A stretch of 64,000 nt of DNA from Arthrobacter antioxidans (GTDB lineage Bacteria; Actinomycetota; Actinomycetes; Actinomycetales; Micrococcaceae): the NCBI RefSeq assembly GCF_023100725.1, contig NZ_CP095501.1, positions 620,001 through 684,000 of the forward strand, written 5' to 3'. Positions 8,744 to 17,743 of the stretch are shown in pieces. The translations under genes and the position numbers were made by a program. The notes under the pieces are model-generated. The model worked only from the letters and a program-made list of their open reading frames with translations. It was not told where the DNA came from and did no database searches. How positions within the stretch are numbered: the first letter of the stretch is position 1; every line of letters begins with the position of its first letter.

Positions 8744-9630
8744 CCCTTCACCCCGGATCGGGAGACGCCTTCGATGATGAAGCGCTGGAGGAAGACGAAC
8801 AGGGCGAGCACCGGCACGCTGGCGATCACGGCGCCAGCCATCAGGAGGTCGTAGCGGACGGCGTTGGCCGACTGCAGCGTGGACAGGCCCGGCGGCAGGG
8901 TCTGCACCTCGGGCGTGAACAGCACGTAGACCGGCCACAGGAAGTCGTTCCAGTTACCGAGGAACGCCAGCAGCGCCAGGGTGGCCATGGCCGGCTTCGC
9001 GAGCGGCAGGATGATGCGCGTGAACATCTGGAAGCGGTTCGCGCCGTCGATCCGCGCAGCCTCCTCGAGGTCGTCCGGCAGGGAGATGAAGAACTGCCGC
9101 ATGAAGAACACGCCGAACGCGGAGGCCGCCGTCGGCACGATGATCGCGACGAGCGAGTTCAGCCAGCCGAGGTCGCTGACGAGCAGGTAGTTCGGGATCA
9201 CGAGGATCACCGGGGGGACCAGCAGCGTCGCGACGATGACCGCGAAGACGATCTTCTTGCCACGGAAGTTCATCCGGGCCAGCGGGTACGCGGCCAGGGA
9301 GGCCGTCACGACGACGAGCGCCGAGTGGATGATCGCAGCCACCATGCTGTTGAAGAACCACCGCAGCACCGGGGTGTTGGTCCCTGGGGCGAGGAGCGTC
9401 CGGTACGCCTCGAGGGAGAACGGGTTGGGGATCCACGACGGCGGGATGGACGTCGCATCGGGCCGCGTCTTGAACGAGGTGACGATCATGAAGATCACCG
9501 GGCTGATGAAGATCAGCGCCACCACCGCGAGGAGGACGATCTTCGCGAGGGTGCCGAGCCTGAGCTTGCGCGCCGGTTTCGCCGACGGGTCGCCGGTTCG
9601 GGTGGTGCGGGTTTCGACAGTCGAGCTCAT
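8740..9630 (-). CDS. Carbohydrate ABC transporter permease, MalG type
   Basis: A 296-residue inner-membrane protein with six predicted transmembrane helices. The cytoplasmic EAA loop is intact (EEAARIDGANRFQMF), the surface that docks the ATPase. The N-terminal 30 residues are cytoplasmic and basic. It overlaps the MalF-type gene upstream by ATGA and the GH43 gene downstream by GTGA. No ATPase gene is present in the operon. Confidence 0.93.
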   Translation of the reverse strand: MSSTVETRTTRTGDPSAKPARKLRLGTLAKIVLLAVVALIFISPVIFMIVTSFKTRPDATSIPPSWIPNPFSLEAYRTLLAPGTNTPVLRWFFNSMVAAIIHSALVVVTASLAAYPLARMNFRGKKIVFAVIVATLLVPPVILVIPNYLLVSDLGWLNSLVAIIVPTAASAFGVFFMRQFFISLPDDLEEAARIDGANRFQMFTRIILPLAKPAMATLALLAFLGNWNDFLWPVYVLFTPEVQTLPPGLSTLQSANAVRYDLLMAGAVIASVPVLALFVFLQRFIIEGVSRSGVKG

Positions 9631-10601
9631 CGGCCATCCTTCCGTTCACGGAACAGCCAGAAGACCAGGAGGCTCAGGGCTATGAGGAAGAGGGTCAGCA
9701 CGTAGCTCATGGCGGCCGCGCTGCCCATCTGGAAGTTGCGGAGTCCCGTGTCCGCGATCTGGTAGATCGCCGTGCGGGTCTCCCTGCCCGGTCCGCCCTG
9801 CGTCATGAGGTAGGACTGGCCGAACATGTTCACGGACGCGATCAGCGTCGTGAGGGCCACGAAGGACAGGACCGGGCGGAGCCCGGGGATGGTGATGTTG
9901 ACGAACTGCTGCCAGGCGCTGGCGCCGTCCATCCGGGCCGCCTCGTAGAGCTCCGAGGGGATGTCCTGGAGGCCGGCAAGGTAGATGACGGCGTTGAAAC
10001 CGAGGGTCCACCACACGGTCACACCGACGAGGGCCACCCAGGCGGCCGGGGTCGAGGTGGTCCAGGCGATGTCGCTCGGCAGGCCGACCAGTCCCATGTA
10101 GTAGTTGACCAGGCCGATGTTGTTGTCGAGCAGGTAGCGCCACAGGACGCCGATGACCGCGACGCCCAGGACGTAGGGCGCGAAGTAGACGGCCCGGAAG
10201 AAGTTGCGGCCGGGGAACTTTTTGGCCATGAGCAGTGCCACCGCGAGCGGGATGGTGAGCAGGAGCGGCACGCTGAACAGGGTGAAGATGCCGGTGGCCT
10301 GCATCGCCCCCCAGAAGTTGGCGAACTGCCTGGAATCGGGTGTGAACAGCTCGACGTAGTTCTGGAGACCCACGAACGGCTTGAGCGGCCGCGTGTAGTC
10401 CCAGGTGTGCAGGCTGATCCAGGCACCGAAGACGATGGGCACCAGGACGAACGCGATGAACAGGACGAGATACGGGGCCAGGAACAGCCACGGCGTTGCG
10501 GCGGCCTGCTTGCGGATCCCGCGGGACGACGACGTCCCCGACGGGCGGGGTGCCCCCTTCCGTGAGGGGGCACCCCCTTCTTGCTGCTTCAGCGTGGTCA
10601 T
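9627..10601 (-). CDS. Carbohydrate ABC transporter permease, MalF type
   Basis: A 324-residue permease with six transmembrane helices and the EAA loop YEAARMDGASAWQQF. It pairs with the MalG-type permease encoded directly downstream to form the membrane channel for the sugar bound by the lipoprotein at 10607-11920. The N-terminal 30 residues form a Lys/Arg/Ser-rich cytoplasmic tail. It starts 5 bases after the binding-protein gene, in the same operon. Confidence 0.93.
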   Translation of the reverse strand: MTTLKQQEGGAPSRKGAPRPSGTSSSRGIRKQAAATPWLFLAPYLVLFIAFVLVPIVFGAWISLHTWDYTRPLKPFVGLQNYVELFTPDSRQFANFWGAMQATGIFTLFSVPLLLTIPLAVALLMAKKFPGRNFFRAVYFAPYVLGVAVIGVLWRYLLDNNIGLVNYYMGLVGLPSDIAWTTSTPAAWVALVGVTVWWTLGFNAVIYLAGLQDIPSELYEAARMDGASAWQQFVNITIPGLRPVLSFVALTTLIASVNMFGQSYLMTQGGPGRETRTAIYQIADTGLRNFQMGSAAAMSYVLTLFLIALSLLVFWLFRERKDGR

Positions 10602-10606
10602 GGTTC

Positions 10607-11920
10607 TTACTCTCCGAACGACGCTTTGTTCTCTTCCATGAGGGTCGAGGCATTGTCCGCTGCCTCGGTCATGGCGTCCTCGGGTGATTCCTCGCCGAGG
10701 ACCGCCTTGTTGACGCCGACCTCGAGGGTCTCCGTCTGGACCTGACCGATACCGGGGACCGGCGGCAGGAACCGCATGGAATCGATGTCCTCGGCGATGG
10801 CCTCCTGCGGCATGCCTTCGAGGGCACCCTCCGCGCGGACCGATTCACGGGCGGGGATCATGCCGGAGCCGGCCCACTCGGCCGAGTTCTCGCTCATCCA
10901 GGCGATGAACACCTTGGCGGCGTTGGCCTTGTCCGGATCGGGCTGTGCCTGGCGGGGCAGGAAGAAGTTGTGCGAGCTGGCCCAGACGGCCTTCTCGTCG
11001 AAGATCGTGGGGATCGGCGCCGAGGCGTAGGACATGCCTGACGCCTCGAGGTCGTTGAGCTGCCAGATGCCGTCCCAGGTGATCGACGTCTCGCCGTTCT
11101 TGAATGCGACGTACTGCGAGTCGATCGCGACGTTGGAGGGGCTGTACCCGTCCTCGACGATGCCGCGCTGCCAGTCGATGGCCTCGAGGCCCTCGGGGGA
11201 GGCGAAGTTGGCCTTGGAGGCCTCGGCGTCGTACGGCTCGTTGCCGTTCTGCCACTGGAGGGAGAGGTTCATCAGGTGGCTCGGCCAGAGCGACGGCATC
11301 CAGAACGGGGTGTCGTAGCCCGCAGCCTGCAGCTTCTTGAGCGCGTCCTCGAAGGACGCCGCATCGGTGGGGGCCTCGGTGATGCCGGCCTTCTCGAAGT
11401 GCTCCGTGTTGTAGTACATGGCCAGGGAGTGGACATCCAGGGGGATGCCGAACCGCTCGTCCTGGTAGACGCCGGCGTCCCAGACTTCCTGGGTGAAGTC
11501 GTCGCCCGTCAGTTCCAGCGTGTCCGTGAGGTCGTCGACCGGCACGATGACATTGCGTGCGGCCATCGAGGACAACTGGTCCAGGTGCATGGCGCCCACG
11601 TCGGGGCCTTCGCCTGCGGTGACGGCTGCCGGGAGGCGCTGGTAGAAGTCCGCCCACTGCATGGTGTTGGAGCTGACCTTGATGTTCTCGTGCTCGGCGT
11701 TGAACTCCTCGATCATGGTCTCCATGAACGGGCCGTCACCACCGGTGAAGCCGTTCCAGAAGGAGAGCTCGACCGCGGGACCGTCGTATTCGCCGGTGAA
11801 TTCACTGGCGGCCTGCTCGCTGCCGGAACCGCCGCAGGCGGTCAGGCCGAGCAGTGCGACGGCGCCCAAGGCTGTTGCTGCCCGCAGGCGTCCGCGCAGG
11901 GATCGCTTCGGATGGTTCAT
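10607..11920 (-). CDS. Extracellular sugar-binding lipoprotein of an ABC importer (family 1)
   Basis: A 437-residue solute-binding protein with a Lys/Arg-rich signal peptide and lipobox LTAC followed by GGSGS. The mature part has the MalE-like pattern VELSFWNGFTGGDG and a Trp-rich ligand face. I choose ATG 11920 because GGAGGACACC sits directly before it; an in-frame ATG at 11950 lacks a good site. It is the first gene of the operon and is preceded by a promoter that contains a LacI-type operator. The sugar is unknown but should match the GH43 and GH2 enzymes nearby. Confidence 0.92.
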   Translation of the reverse strand: MNHPKRSLRGRLRAATALGAVALLGLTACGGSGSEQAASEFTGEYDGPAVELSFWNGFTGGDGPFMETMIEEFNAEHENIKVSSNTMQWADFYQRLPAAVTAGEGPDVGAMHLDQLSSMAARNVIVPVDDLTDTLELTGDDFTQEVWDAGVYQDERFGIPLDVHSLAMYYNTEHFEKAGITEAPTDAASFEDALKKLQAAGYDTPFWMPSLWPSHLMNLSLQWQNGNEPYDAEASKANFASPEGLEAIDWQRGIVEDGYSPSNVAIDSQYVAFKNGETSITWDGIWQLNDLEASGMSYASAPIPTIFDEKAVWASSHNFFLPRQAQPDPDKANAAKVFIAWMSENSAEWAGSGMIPARESVRAEGALEGMPQEAIAEDIDSMRFLPPVPGIGQVQTETLEVGVNKAVLGEESPEDAMTEAADNASTLMEENKASFGE

Positions 11921-11979
11921 GGTGTCCTCCTCGTTGAAAACGTTGCGCACTTCCAGGTGAGTGGCTCAGCGTGTGACCG

Positions 11980-12008
11980 AGCTTACAGCGCTGTAAAATT
12001 GGTGTCCA
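11980..12008 (-). promoter_or_regulatory. Promoter of the GH43/ABC operon
   Basis: On the minus strand TGGACA (12003-12008) and TAAGCT (11980-11985) are separated by exactly 17 bases. The operator palindrome lies in the spacer and overlaps the -10 box, where a bound repressor would block polymerase. Confidence 0.65.
11983..11996. promoter_or_regulatory. LacI-family operator, site 1
   Basis: TTACAGCGCTGTAA is a perfect 14-base palindrome with a central CpG, the usual shape of LacI-family operators. It lies between the divergent ABC operon and LacI gene, and a near-identical copy occurs before the GH2 gene. Confidence 0.8.
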
Positions 12009-12090
12009 GCGATTTGTCGCACGGAGTTCCGGCCCGGCACGGCGCCCACTGGGCTCCGATTTAGACTGGGATCGACCCGAGGAGACCCAG

Positions 12091-13122
12091 ATGAAGAAAG
12101 TCCGACTTGCGGATGTGGCCGACGTGGCCGGCGTGTCGATGAAGACGGTGTCGAACGTCGTCCACAACTACCCGCACGTCACGCCCGAGATGCGCCGGAA
12201 GGTGCAGCAGGCGATCGACGAACTGGGGTACAAGCCCAATCTGACGGCGCGACGCCTGGCGACGGGCAAGACCGGCATGATCGCCCTCGCGATCCCGGAG
12301 ATCGACCACCCGTACTTCTCCGAACTCTCGCGGTACATCGCGGAGGAGGCCAGCCGCCTGGGCTACCGCGTCATCGTGGAGCAGACGCTGAGCAATCCGG
12401 AGGCGGAGCGGGCGGTGCTGGGCGACCGCGAGGCGGGCCTCGTGGACGGCGTCATCTTCCACCCCGTGCGGATGCAGTCCATCGAGGTCGCCCGGCTGCA
12501 GCGCGACGTCCCGGTGGTGCTCCTCGGGGAGTCGACCATGCCCGTCACCGCCGACCACGTCATGATCGACAACGTGGTGGCGGCGCAGGAGGGCGTGCGG
12601 CACCTCGTGGGCGAGGGGAGGCGCCGCATCGCGTTCCTCGGTGTGGTCTCGGGGGACACCACGGGATCCACGGACCAGCGGCTCCTCGGGTACCAGCAGG
12701 GCCTCGTCGACGCGAAGATGCCCCTCGACCCGGGCCTGGTGCTGTCGGTGTCCGACTTCACGCCGGAGGAGAGTGCCCGGGCAGTGGCCCACGCCCTCGC
12801 CTCCGGCCTCGCGTTCGACGGCCTCATCTGCCGCGACGACAGGTTCGCGACCGGCGCGCTGTTCGCACTGCGGCAGGCCGGCGTCCAGGTGCCCCGCGAC
12901 GTCGCCGTCGTCGGGTGGGACGACACCGAGCTCGGTCGGTGGGCCACCCCGCCGCTGACCTCCATCGCACCGGACAAGCGCGAACTCGCGGCCACGGCCC
13001 TGGAGCTGCTGCGCGAGCGGATCGACGGCTACCACGGCGTGGGGCGGCACCGCATCGTCTCCCACGCGCTGACGATCCGCGAGAGCGCGCCCCTCGGAGC
13101 CCCCGCCCTCATACCCCGATAA
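12091..13122 (+). CDS. LacI-family transcriptional regulator of the GH43/ABC and GH2 genes
   Basis: A 343-residue regulator with the N-terminal LacI helix-turn-helix (RLADVADVAGVSMKTVSNVV), hinge helix (NLTARRLATGKT) and a periplasmic-binding-protein-like sugar domain (DGVIFHP, VIDN-like MIDN, GWDD). The start follows GAGGAGACC. It is divergent from the ABC operon and directly followed by the GH2 gene. Both flanking promoters carry the same palindrome, so it very likely represses both units and its own gene until the sugar is present. The inducer is not identifiable. Confidence 0.93.
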   Translation: MKKVRLADVADVAGVSMKTVSNVVHNYPHVTPEMRRKVQQAIDELGYKPNLTARRLATGKTGMIALAIPEIDHPYFSELSRYIAEEASRLGYRVIVEQTLSNPEAERAVLGDREAGLVDGVIFHPVRMQSIEVARLQRDVPVVLLGESTMPVTADHVMIDNVVAAQEGVRHLVGEGRRRIAFLGVVSGDTTGSTDQRLLGYQQGLVDAKMPLDPGLVLSVSDFTPEESARAVAHALASGLAFDGLICRDDRFATGALFALRQAGVQVPRDVAVVGWDDTELGRWATPPLTSIAPDKRELAATALELLRERIDGYHGVGRHRIVSHALTIRESAPLGAPALIPR

Positions 13123-13127
13123 AAGGC

Positions 13128-13156
13128 TTTACAGCGCTGCAAAAATGGGACAAGAT
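13128..13156 (+). promoter_or_regulatory. GH2 promoter with overlapping LacI-family operator, site 2
   Basis: TTTACAGC/GCTGCAAA at 13128-13143 matches the upstream operator with one change in the right arm. Its left end TTTACA doubles as a -35 box; CAAGAT at 13151-13156 lies 17 bases downstream and 6 bases before ATG 13163, which suggests a leaderless mRNA. The site begins 6 bases after the LacI stop codon. Confidence 0.7.
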
Positions 13157-13162
13157 ATCGGC

Positions 13163-15001
13163 ATGCCGAATCCAGAAGCGTTGACAGCCAGTACCCAGGA
13201 CGGGACCTACCCGCGGCCCCAGCTCCTCCGCCGCCGATGGATGGATCTTGGCGGCCGGTGGGACTTCAGCCACGACGACGACGACGCGGGCGAAGCGGAT
13301 CGCTGGTTCTCCGCCGGTGCGCCGTTCCCCCTCACCATCACCGTCCCGTACCCGCCCGAGTCCGCGATGTCGGGTGTGCACGAGACCGGTTTCCACCCGG
13401 TGGTCTGGTACCGCCGGACGATCACGCAGGCGGACATCGACGAGAGCGGTCGCTCGGGTGAGGGTGACCGGCTGCTCCTCCACTTCGGCGCGGTGGACTA
13501 CCGGGCGACGGTCTGGATCAACGGGCAGCTCGTCGGCTCCCACGAGGGCGGCCAGAGCCCCTTCTCGTTCGACGTGACCAGCCACGCCGTCACGGGCGAG
13601 GACCTCGTCCTCGTCGTCCGGGCCGAGGACGACCCGCACGACGTCGCCCAGCCCCGCGGCAAGCAGGACTGGCTCGAGGATCCGCACGTCATCTGGTACC
13701 ACCGCACCACCGGCATCTGGCAGCCCGTCTGGCTGGAGTCCGTCCCGGCGTCGTTCATCGAGGCCGTGACCTGGGAGCCGGACGTCCCGAACGGCTCCGC
13801 CCGCCTCGAGCTCGCGATCTCGCCGCAGCGCGTCGACGCCCTGACCGTGCGGGTGGACCTGAGCTTCGACGGCCAGCCACTGGGTACCTATTCGACGTCG
13901 GCCGCCCAGTCCCGCGTGGTGATGGACTGCGTGATCCCGCACCAGGCCAACGGCCAGGCCTACGAATCGCTGCTGTGGTCCCCGGACCATCCCCGCCTGA
14001 TCGACGCGACCGTCACCCTGCTCGACGCCGACGGTTCCCCGGTGGACGAGGTGTGGTCCTACTTCGGCCTGCGCAGCGTCGGGACCGCCGGACGCCACTT
14101 CCTCCTCAACGACCGCCCCTTCTACGTGCGGTCGGTGCTCGAGCAGGGCTACTGGCCGGAATCGCTCCTCGCCGCACCGGACGCCGCCGCGCTGCGCGAG
14201 GAGGTCCAGCTCATCAAGGACCTCGGCTTCAATGCCGCCCGCCTGCACGAGAAGGTGGAGGACCCCCGGTTCCTCTACTGGGCGGACCGCCTCGGCCTCC
14301 TGGTCTGGGGGGAGATGGGCAGCACCTTCGAGTTCTCGCCGACCGCGATGGAGCGCGTGGCCCGGGAATGGGCGAGCGTCGTCCAGCGGGACCGGTCCCA
14401 CCCGTGCATCGTGACCTGGGTTCCCCTCAACGAGAGCTGGGGCGTCCAGCAGATCTCCCACAGTCCGGCACAGAAGCACTTCGCCCAGGCCATGTACCAC
14501 CTGACGAAGGCCCTCGACGCGTCCCGCCCGGTCATCTCCAACGACGGCTGGGAGCACGTGGAGTCGGACATCTTCACCATCCACGACTACGCGACGACGT
14601 ACGACGACCTCCACGCGAACTACCGTGACCTGCCGACCTTCCAGTCGCTCGTCGACGGCGTCGGGCCCGCCGGGCGCCGCCTGAGCGTCCTGCCGGGCCT
14701 GCCGCGGACCGAGCCGGTCATGGTGTCCGAGTTCGGGGGGATCCTCTACGCGCCGAACAGTCCCATCGAGACGTGGGGCTATTCCACCGCCGAGTCTGGC
14801 GAGGACTTCGCACGGCGCCTGGAGGCGCTGTTCACGGCCCTCCAGGACAGCCCCTTCCTGTCAGGGTTCTGCTACACCCAGCTGACCGACACCCTGCAGG
14901 AGGCGAACGGCCTCACGGACGAGAACCGGAAGCCCAAGCTGCCGGTGGCGGAGATCCGGAAGATCGTGATGGGCAAGGCCTGGAGGCCCGAGCATGTCTG
15001 A
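13163..15001 (+). CDS. Glycoside hydrolase family 2 enzyme (beta-galactosidase/glucuronidase-like)
   Basis: A 612-residue intracellular glycosidase: N-terminal jelly-roll sugar-binding domain, Ig-like domain, then a TIM barrel. The acid/base Glu is at about 424 (PLNESWG) and the nucleophile Glu at about 523 (MVSEFGG), both intact. The subfamily and sugar are not clear; no signal peptide. An upstream ATG at 13145 lies directly on the operator with no ribosome site; ATG 13163 fits the promoter spacing for a leaderless message. The stop overlaps the start of the next gene by 8 bases, so the dioxygenase is translated with it. Confidence 0.88.
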   Translation: MPNPEALTASTQDGTYPRPQLLRRRWMDLGGRWDFSHDDDDAGEADRWFSAGAPFPLTITVPYPPESAMSGVHETGFHPVVWYRRTITQADIDESGRSGEGDRLLLHFGAVDYRATVWINGQLVGSHEGGQSPFSFDVTSHAVTGEDLVLVVRAEDDPHDVAQPRGKQDWLEDPHVIWYHRTTGIWQPVWLESVPASFIEAVTWEPDVPNGSARLELAISPQRVDALTVRVDLSFDGQPLGTYSTSAAQSRVVMDCVIPHQANGQAYESLLWSPDHPRLIDATVTLLDADGSPVDEVWSYFGLRSVGTAGRHFLLNDRPFYVRSVLEQGYWPESLLAAPDAAALREEVQLIKDLGFNAARLHEKVEDPRFLYWADRLGLLVWGEMGSTFEFSPTAMERVAREWASVVQRDRSHPCIVTWVPLNESWGVQQISHSPAQKHFAQAMYHLTKALDASRPVISNDGWEHVESDIFTIHDYATTYDDLHANYRDLPTFQSLVDGVGPAGRRLSVLPGLPRTEPVMVSEFGGILYAPNSPIETWGYSTAESGEDFARRLEALFTALQDSPFLSGFCYTQLTDTLQEANGLTDENRKPKLPVAEIRKIVMGKAWRPEHV

Positions 15002-15860
15002 TCCCACCGGCACGCACGGGTCCGTCGCGTCCCGGATCCCCGACGGAGCGTCGCCCGAGGCGGCCGCCGCCGTCGAAGGGCTGTACACCCGCGGCGTGAT
15101 CGCCCAGCAGGGTGCGTTCACGCGCGAGTGGGCGGCGGAGATGCGCGAGGACATCGACGCGGCCCTCGCCGAGGCGCTCGCGCGGCCGGACGGCGCCGTG
15201 GGACGGGGACCGAAGCGGTACTACGTCGAGATCCACCCCGAGCAGCTGCGCGGCTGGGTGGACCTCGTGGACCACCCGTGGGTGCGCATGGTGTGCGAGT
15301 CCGTCCTCGGGCCGGACTACGAGATCGTGGAGCTCGGGTTCGACGTCCCGGGCCCCGGCGCCGTCAACCAGCCGTGGCACCGCGACTTCCCGATGCCGGA
15401 GGAGACGCGGGAGACCGGACGTCTGACGTCGCTGGCGTTCAACCTCACCGCCGTCGACACCGAGGAGGACATGGGCCCCTTCGAGGTCGCTCCCGGCACG
15501 CAATGGGATCTTCCCGAGGGCTTCGACCACGAGATGTTCCCGCCGAAGTCGGCGTACGCGCGGTACGAGGGTCTCGCCGAGCGCAAGTACCCGAGGATGG
15601 GCGACATCTCCGCCCGGTCCGCGCTGACGATCCACCGCGGCACGAAGAACGAGTCGCAGAAATCCCGGCCCGTCCTGGTGCTCGGGGTGGACGCTCCCGG
15701 CGCGGGCAACGCCGAACACCACGCCATGGCCGTGACGAAGCCCTTCTACGACGCCCTGCCCGAGCGGGTCCGCCGCCACGTGGTCTGCCCCGTGGTGGAC
15801 ACCCTGGTGCCGATCACGCAGAAGCACTCCATCGAGGGCCTCATGATGGGCGAGGCCTGA
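14994..15860 (+). CDS. Phytanoyl-CoA dioxygenase (PhyH) family Fe(II)/2-oxoglutarate oxygenase
   Basis: A 288-residue non-haem iron oxygenase. The facial triad is visible as His129-x-Asp131 in WHRDFP and His214 in TIHRGTKN; an Arg a few residues later (SRPVLVLG) would bind 2-oxoglutarate. Relatives hydroxylate small or lipid-like substrates. It overlaps the GH2 gene by 8 bases and is followed by a strong terminator, so it is the end of the LacI-controlled GH2 unit. A sugar-derived or aglycone substrate is therefore an inference; the family does not dictate one. Confidence 0.85.
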   Translation: MSDPTGTHGSVASRIPDGASPEAAAAVEGLYTRGVIAQQGAFTREWAAEMREDIDAALAEALARPDGAVGRGPKRYYVEIHPEQLRGWVDLVDHPWVRMVCESVLGPDYEIVELGFDVPGPGAVNQPWHRDFPMPEETRETGRLTSLAFNLTAVDTEEDMGPFEVAPGTQWDLPEGFDHEMFPPKSAYARYEGLAERKYPRMGDISARSALTIHRGTKNESQKSRPVLVLGVDAPGAGNAEHHAMAVTKPFYDALPERVRRHVVCPVVDTLVPITQKHSIEGLMMGEA

Positions 15861-15884
15861 GCGTCCACCCTGCAGGTTCCATGA

Positions 15885-15924
15885 ACGACGGCGGCGGCAC
15901 CCGGGTGGGTGCCGCCGCCGTCGT
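15885..15924. terminator. Strong bidirectional hairpin between convergent genes
   Basis: A perfect 18-base GC-rich stem (15885-15902 with 15907-15924) with a GGGT loop lies between the PhyH stop and the end of the convergent oxygenase gene. T tracts are poor on both sides, but position and stability argue for a terminator. Confidence 0.8.
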
Positions 15925-15951
15925 GTGTGCGGGGGACAGGGCTCGGAGGAG

Positions 15952-16980
15952 CTACTTCCGCGCGAGCTCCGGGTGGTGGAGCTCGGTGACATCGGGATGT
16001 GCCCGCACCCTGCCCTTCAGCACGTTGGAGCCGTAGGAGGACAGCATCGGGTTCTCGGGGTCGTCCGAGATGCCCCGGGCGGTGGCCCGCAGGTCCTCGG
16101 TCAGGGGGACCGGCTCGATCACGGCGTCGAGGCGCGGGGACCAGAAGAACGGGACGGCGTAGCGGTCCACGCCCGGCGCGGGTGCGGTGACGCGGTGGAT
16201 GGTGGCCGCGAGGTAGCCCTCGGTGGCGACCTCGAGCATCTCGCCGAGGTTCACCACGAGCGCCCCGGGGATCGGTGTGACCGGGACCCACTCGTCGGCA
16301 CCGTGGGGGAGGACCTCGAGGCCGCCCACCTGGTCCTGCAGGAGGAGGGTCACGAACCCGTAGTCGGCGTGGGCGCCCACGCCCTGCGAGCCGGCTCCCT
16401 CGACGACGCCGCCGACGTAGTGCACGAGCTTGGCCATCCAGGCCGGGGTGCCCTCGAAGGGTTCGGCGAAGTAGTCCTCGGGGAGGTGGAGGGCGACGGC
16501 GATCGCCGAGAGGAGCTCGGCGCCGACGCGCGACATCAGCGCCGCCCACGCCATGGCCTGCTCCTCGAGCTCGGGCAGCGCGGTGCGGGGCCAGAGGTTG
16601 GGGCCCTGCAGGAGCCAGTACGGCTCGTCGGCGGGGTAGTCCGCCAGGGGCTCCCGCTCGGGGGAGAAGTCGATCTGCTCGCGGGCGTCGGGACGGCCGC
16701 GCGTGATCTCGGTGCCGAGGCCGGCGTAGCCGCGGAAGTGCGGCGAGGACCGGTTGTGGATCCGGAGGCGCTCCTCCAGGGGGAGGTCGAAGAAGCGCCG
16801 GGTGACGTCGAAGAGATCGTCCGCCTGCGTGGGGGTGGCGCCGTAGTTGATGATGTGGAAGAAGCCGACGGTGTGGGCGGCGTCGCGCAGTTCCTCGATG
16901 AAGCCGGGGGTGAAGGATCCATCGGCGGAACGGGCGGTGCTGAGGTCAAGGGTTGGGATCGATCCCGGGGACTGCTGCAT
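15952..16980 (-). CDS. Isopenicillin-N-synthase-like 2-oxoglutarate/Fe(II) oxygenase
   Basis: A 342-residue protein with the DIOX_N domain (IPTLDLSTARS, VGFFHIINYG) and the 2OG-FeII oxygenase core. The iron ligands are HAD at about residue 198 (GAHADYGFVTLL) and a distal His in ATIHRV. The family's Arg-x-Ser that binds the co-substrate carboxylate is Arg-Tyr-Ala here (DRYAVPFF), a conservative change seen in some members. Bacterial homologues are often annotated as isopenicillin N synthase family oxygenases of unknown substrate; no antibiotic cluster surrounds it. It is convergent with the PhyH gene. Confidence 0.87.
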   Translation of the reverse strand: MQQSPGSIPTLDLSTARSADGSFTPGFIEELRDAAHTVGFFHIINYGATPTQADDLFDVTRRFFDLPLEERLRIHNRSSPHFRGYAGLGTEITRGRPDAREQIDFSPEREPLADYPADEPYWLLQGPNLWPRTALPELEEQAMAWAALMSRVGAELLSAIAVALHLPEDYFAEPFEGTPAWMAKLVHYVGGVVEGAGSQGVGAHADYGFVTLLLQDQVGGLEVLPHGADEWVPVTPIPGALVVNLGEMLEVATEGYLAATIHRVTAPAPGVDRYAVPFFWSPRLDAVIEPVPLTEDLRATARGISDDPENPMLSSYGSNVLKGRVRAHPDVTELHHPELARK

Positions 16981-17024
16981 GCGCAGCAGACTACGCCCGG
17001 TGGAAAACCGGCCCTGCCTTTGCG

Positions 17025-17513
17025 TTACGCCGTGTTGCGGCCGGCCCCGTCAGCCCCGTCGGTGCCGTCATCACTGCCTGTCCCGTCGGTCTCGTCCGCT
17101 CCGGGCTCGCTCACGCCCGCCAGCGCGCGGACGGCGCGCAGGCCGACGTCGGATCCCTTCCAGTGCCGGACCAGTGCCTCCGGGCCAGCGGTCCGCACCA
17201 CCGCCCGCAGGGTGACGGCGATCACGACGACGTCGTCCGCGTAGCCGATCACGGGCAGGAAGTCCGGCACGAGGTCGATCGGCACCACGAGGTAGACCGC
17301 GAGGAGGCCGAGCAGGACGCGCGTCCGCACCGGGACCGAACGGTCCGCGGCGAGGCGGCGGATGAGACCGACGAGGTCCGGGCCCAGGCGCAGCGCGTCC
17401 CGCAGCGAGATGACGTCCGGATGCCGCCGTGCATAGACGGCGAGGCAGGCGAGGAGGAACGCATAGGCGGCCAGGAGCCCGACGGCGATCTCGAGGACCG
17501 GTGCCCAGTCCAT
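17025..17513 (-). CDS. YkvA/DUF1232 family membrane protein
   Basis: A 162-residue protein with an N-terminal transmembrane helix (VLEIAVGLLAAYAFLLACLAVYA) cut short here to its core AVGLLAAYAF, and the DUF1232 signature PIDLVPDFLP-IGYADD, where the acidic pair is conserved. Function unknown. ATG 17513 follows GGGAGGGGAG closely. The C-terminal 25 residues are Asp/Gly/Thr-rich low complexity and are probably disordered. It stands 44 bases downstream-side of the oxygenase gene on the same strand. Confidence 0.85.
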   Translation of the reverse strand: MDWAPVLEIAVGLLAAYAFLLACLAVYARRHPDVISLRDALRLGPDLVGLIRRLAADRSVPVRTRVLLGLLAVYLVVPIDLVPDFLPVIGYADDVVVIAVTLRAVVRTAGPEALVRHWKGSDVGLRAVRALAGVSEPGADETDGTGSDDGTDGADGAGRNTA

Positions 17514-17743
17514 GGCTCCCCTCCCCGTCGTCCTGCCCCGGGTGGGCAGGTTCCGACGGTAACGCCTTCCGACGGTAACGCCGCGGGGGCCGGAGCGGCC
17601 AGCCGTCAGGGGGCGCACGCACCAGCACCCGAGCCTCGCGATCTGACGACTCCTCCTGCACACGGGGCCGGCCGGCATGCAGCCTGCGGAAGGACCTTAT
17701 AGGTTGGAGAGGTACCGAGCATCCACCAGGAAGGCACCATCCC

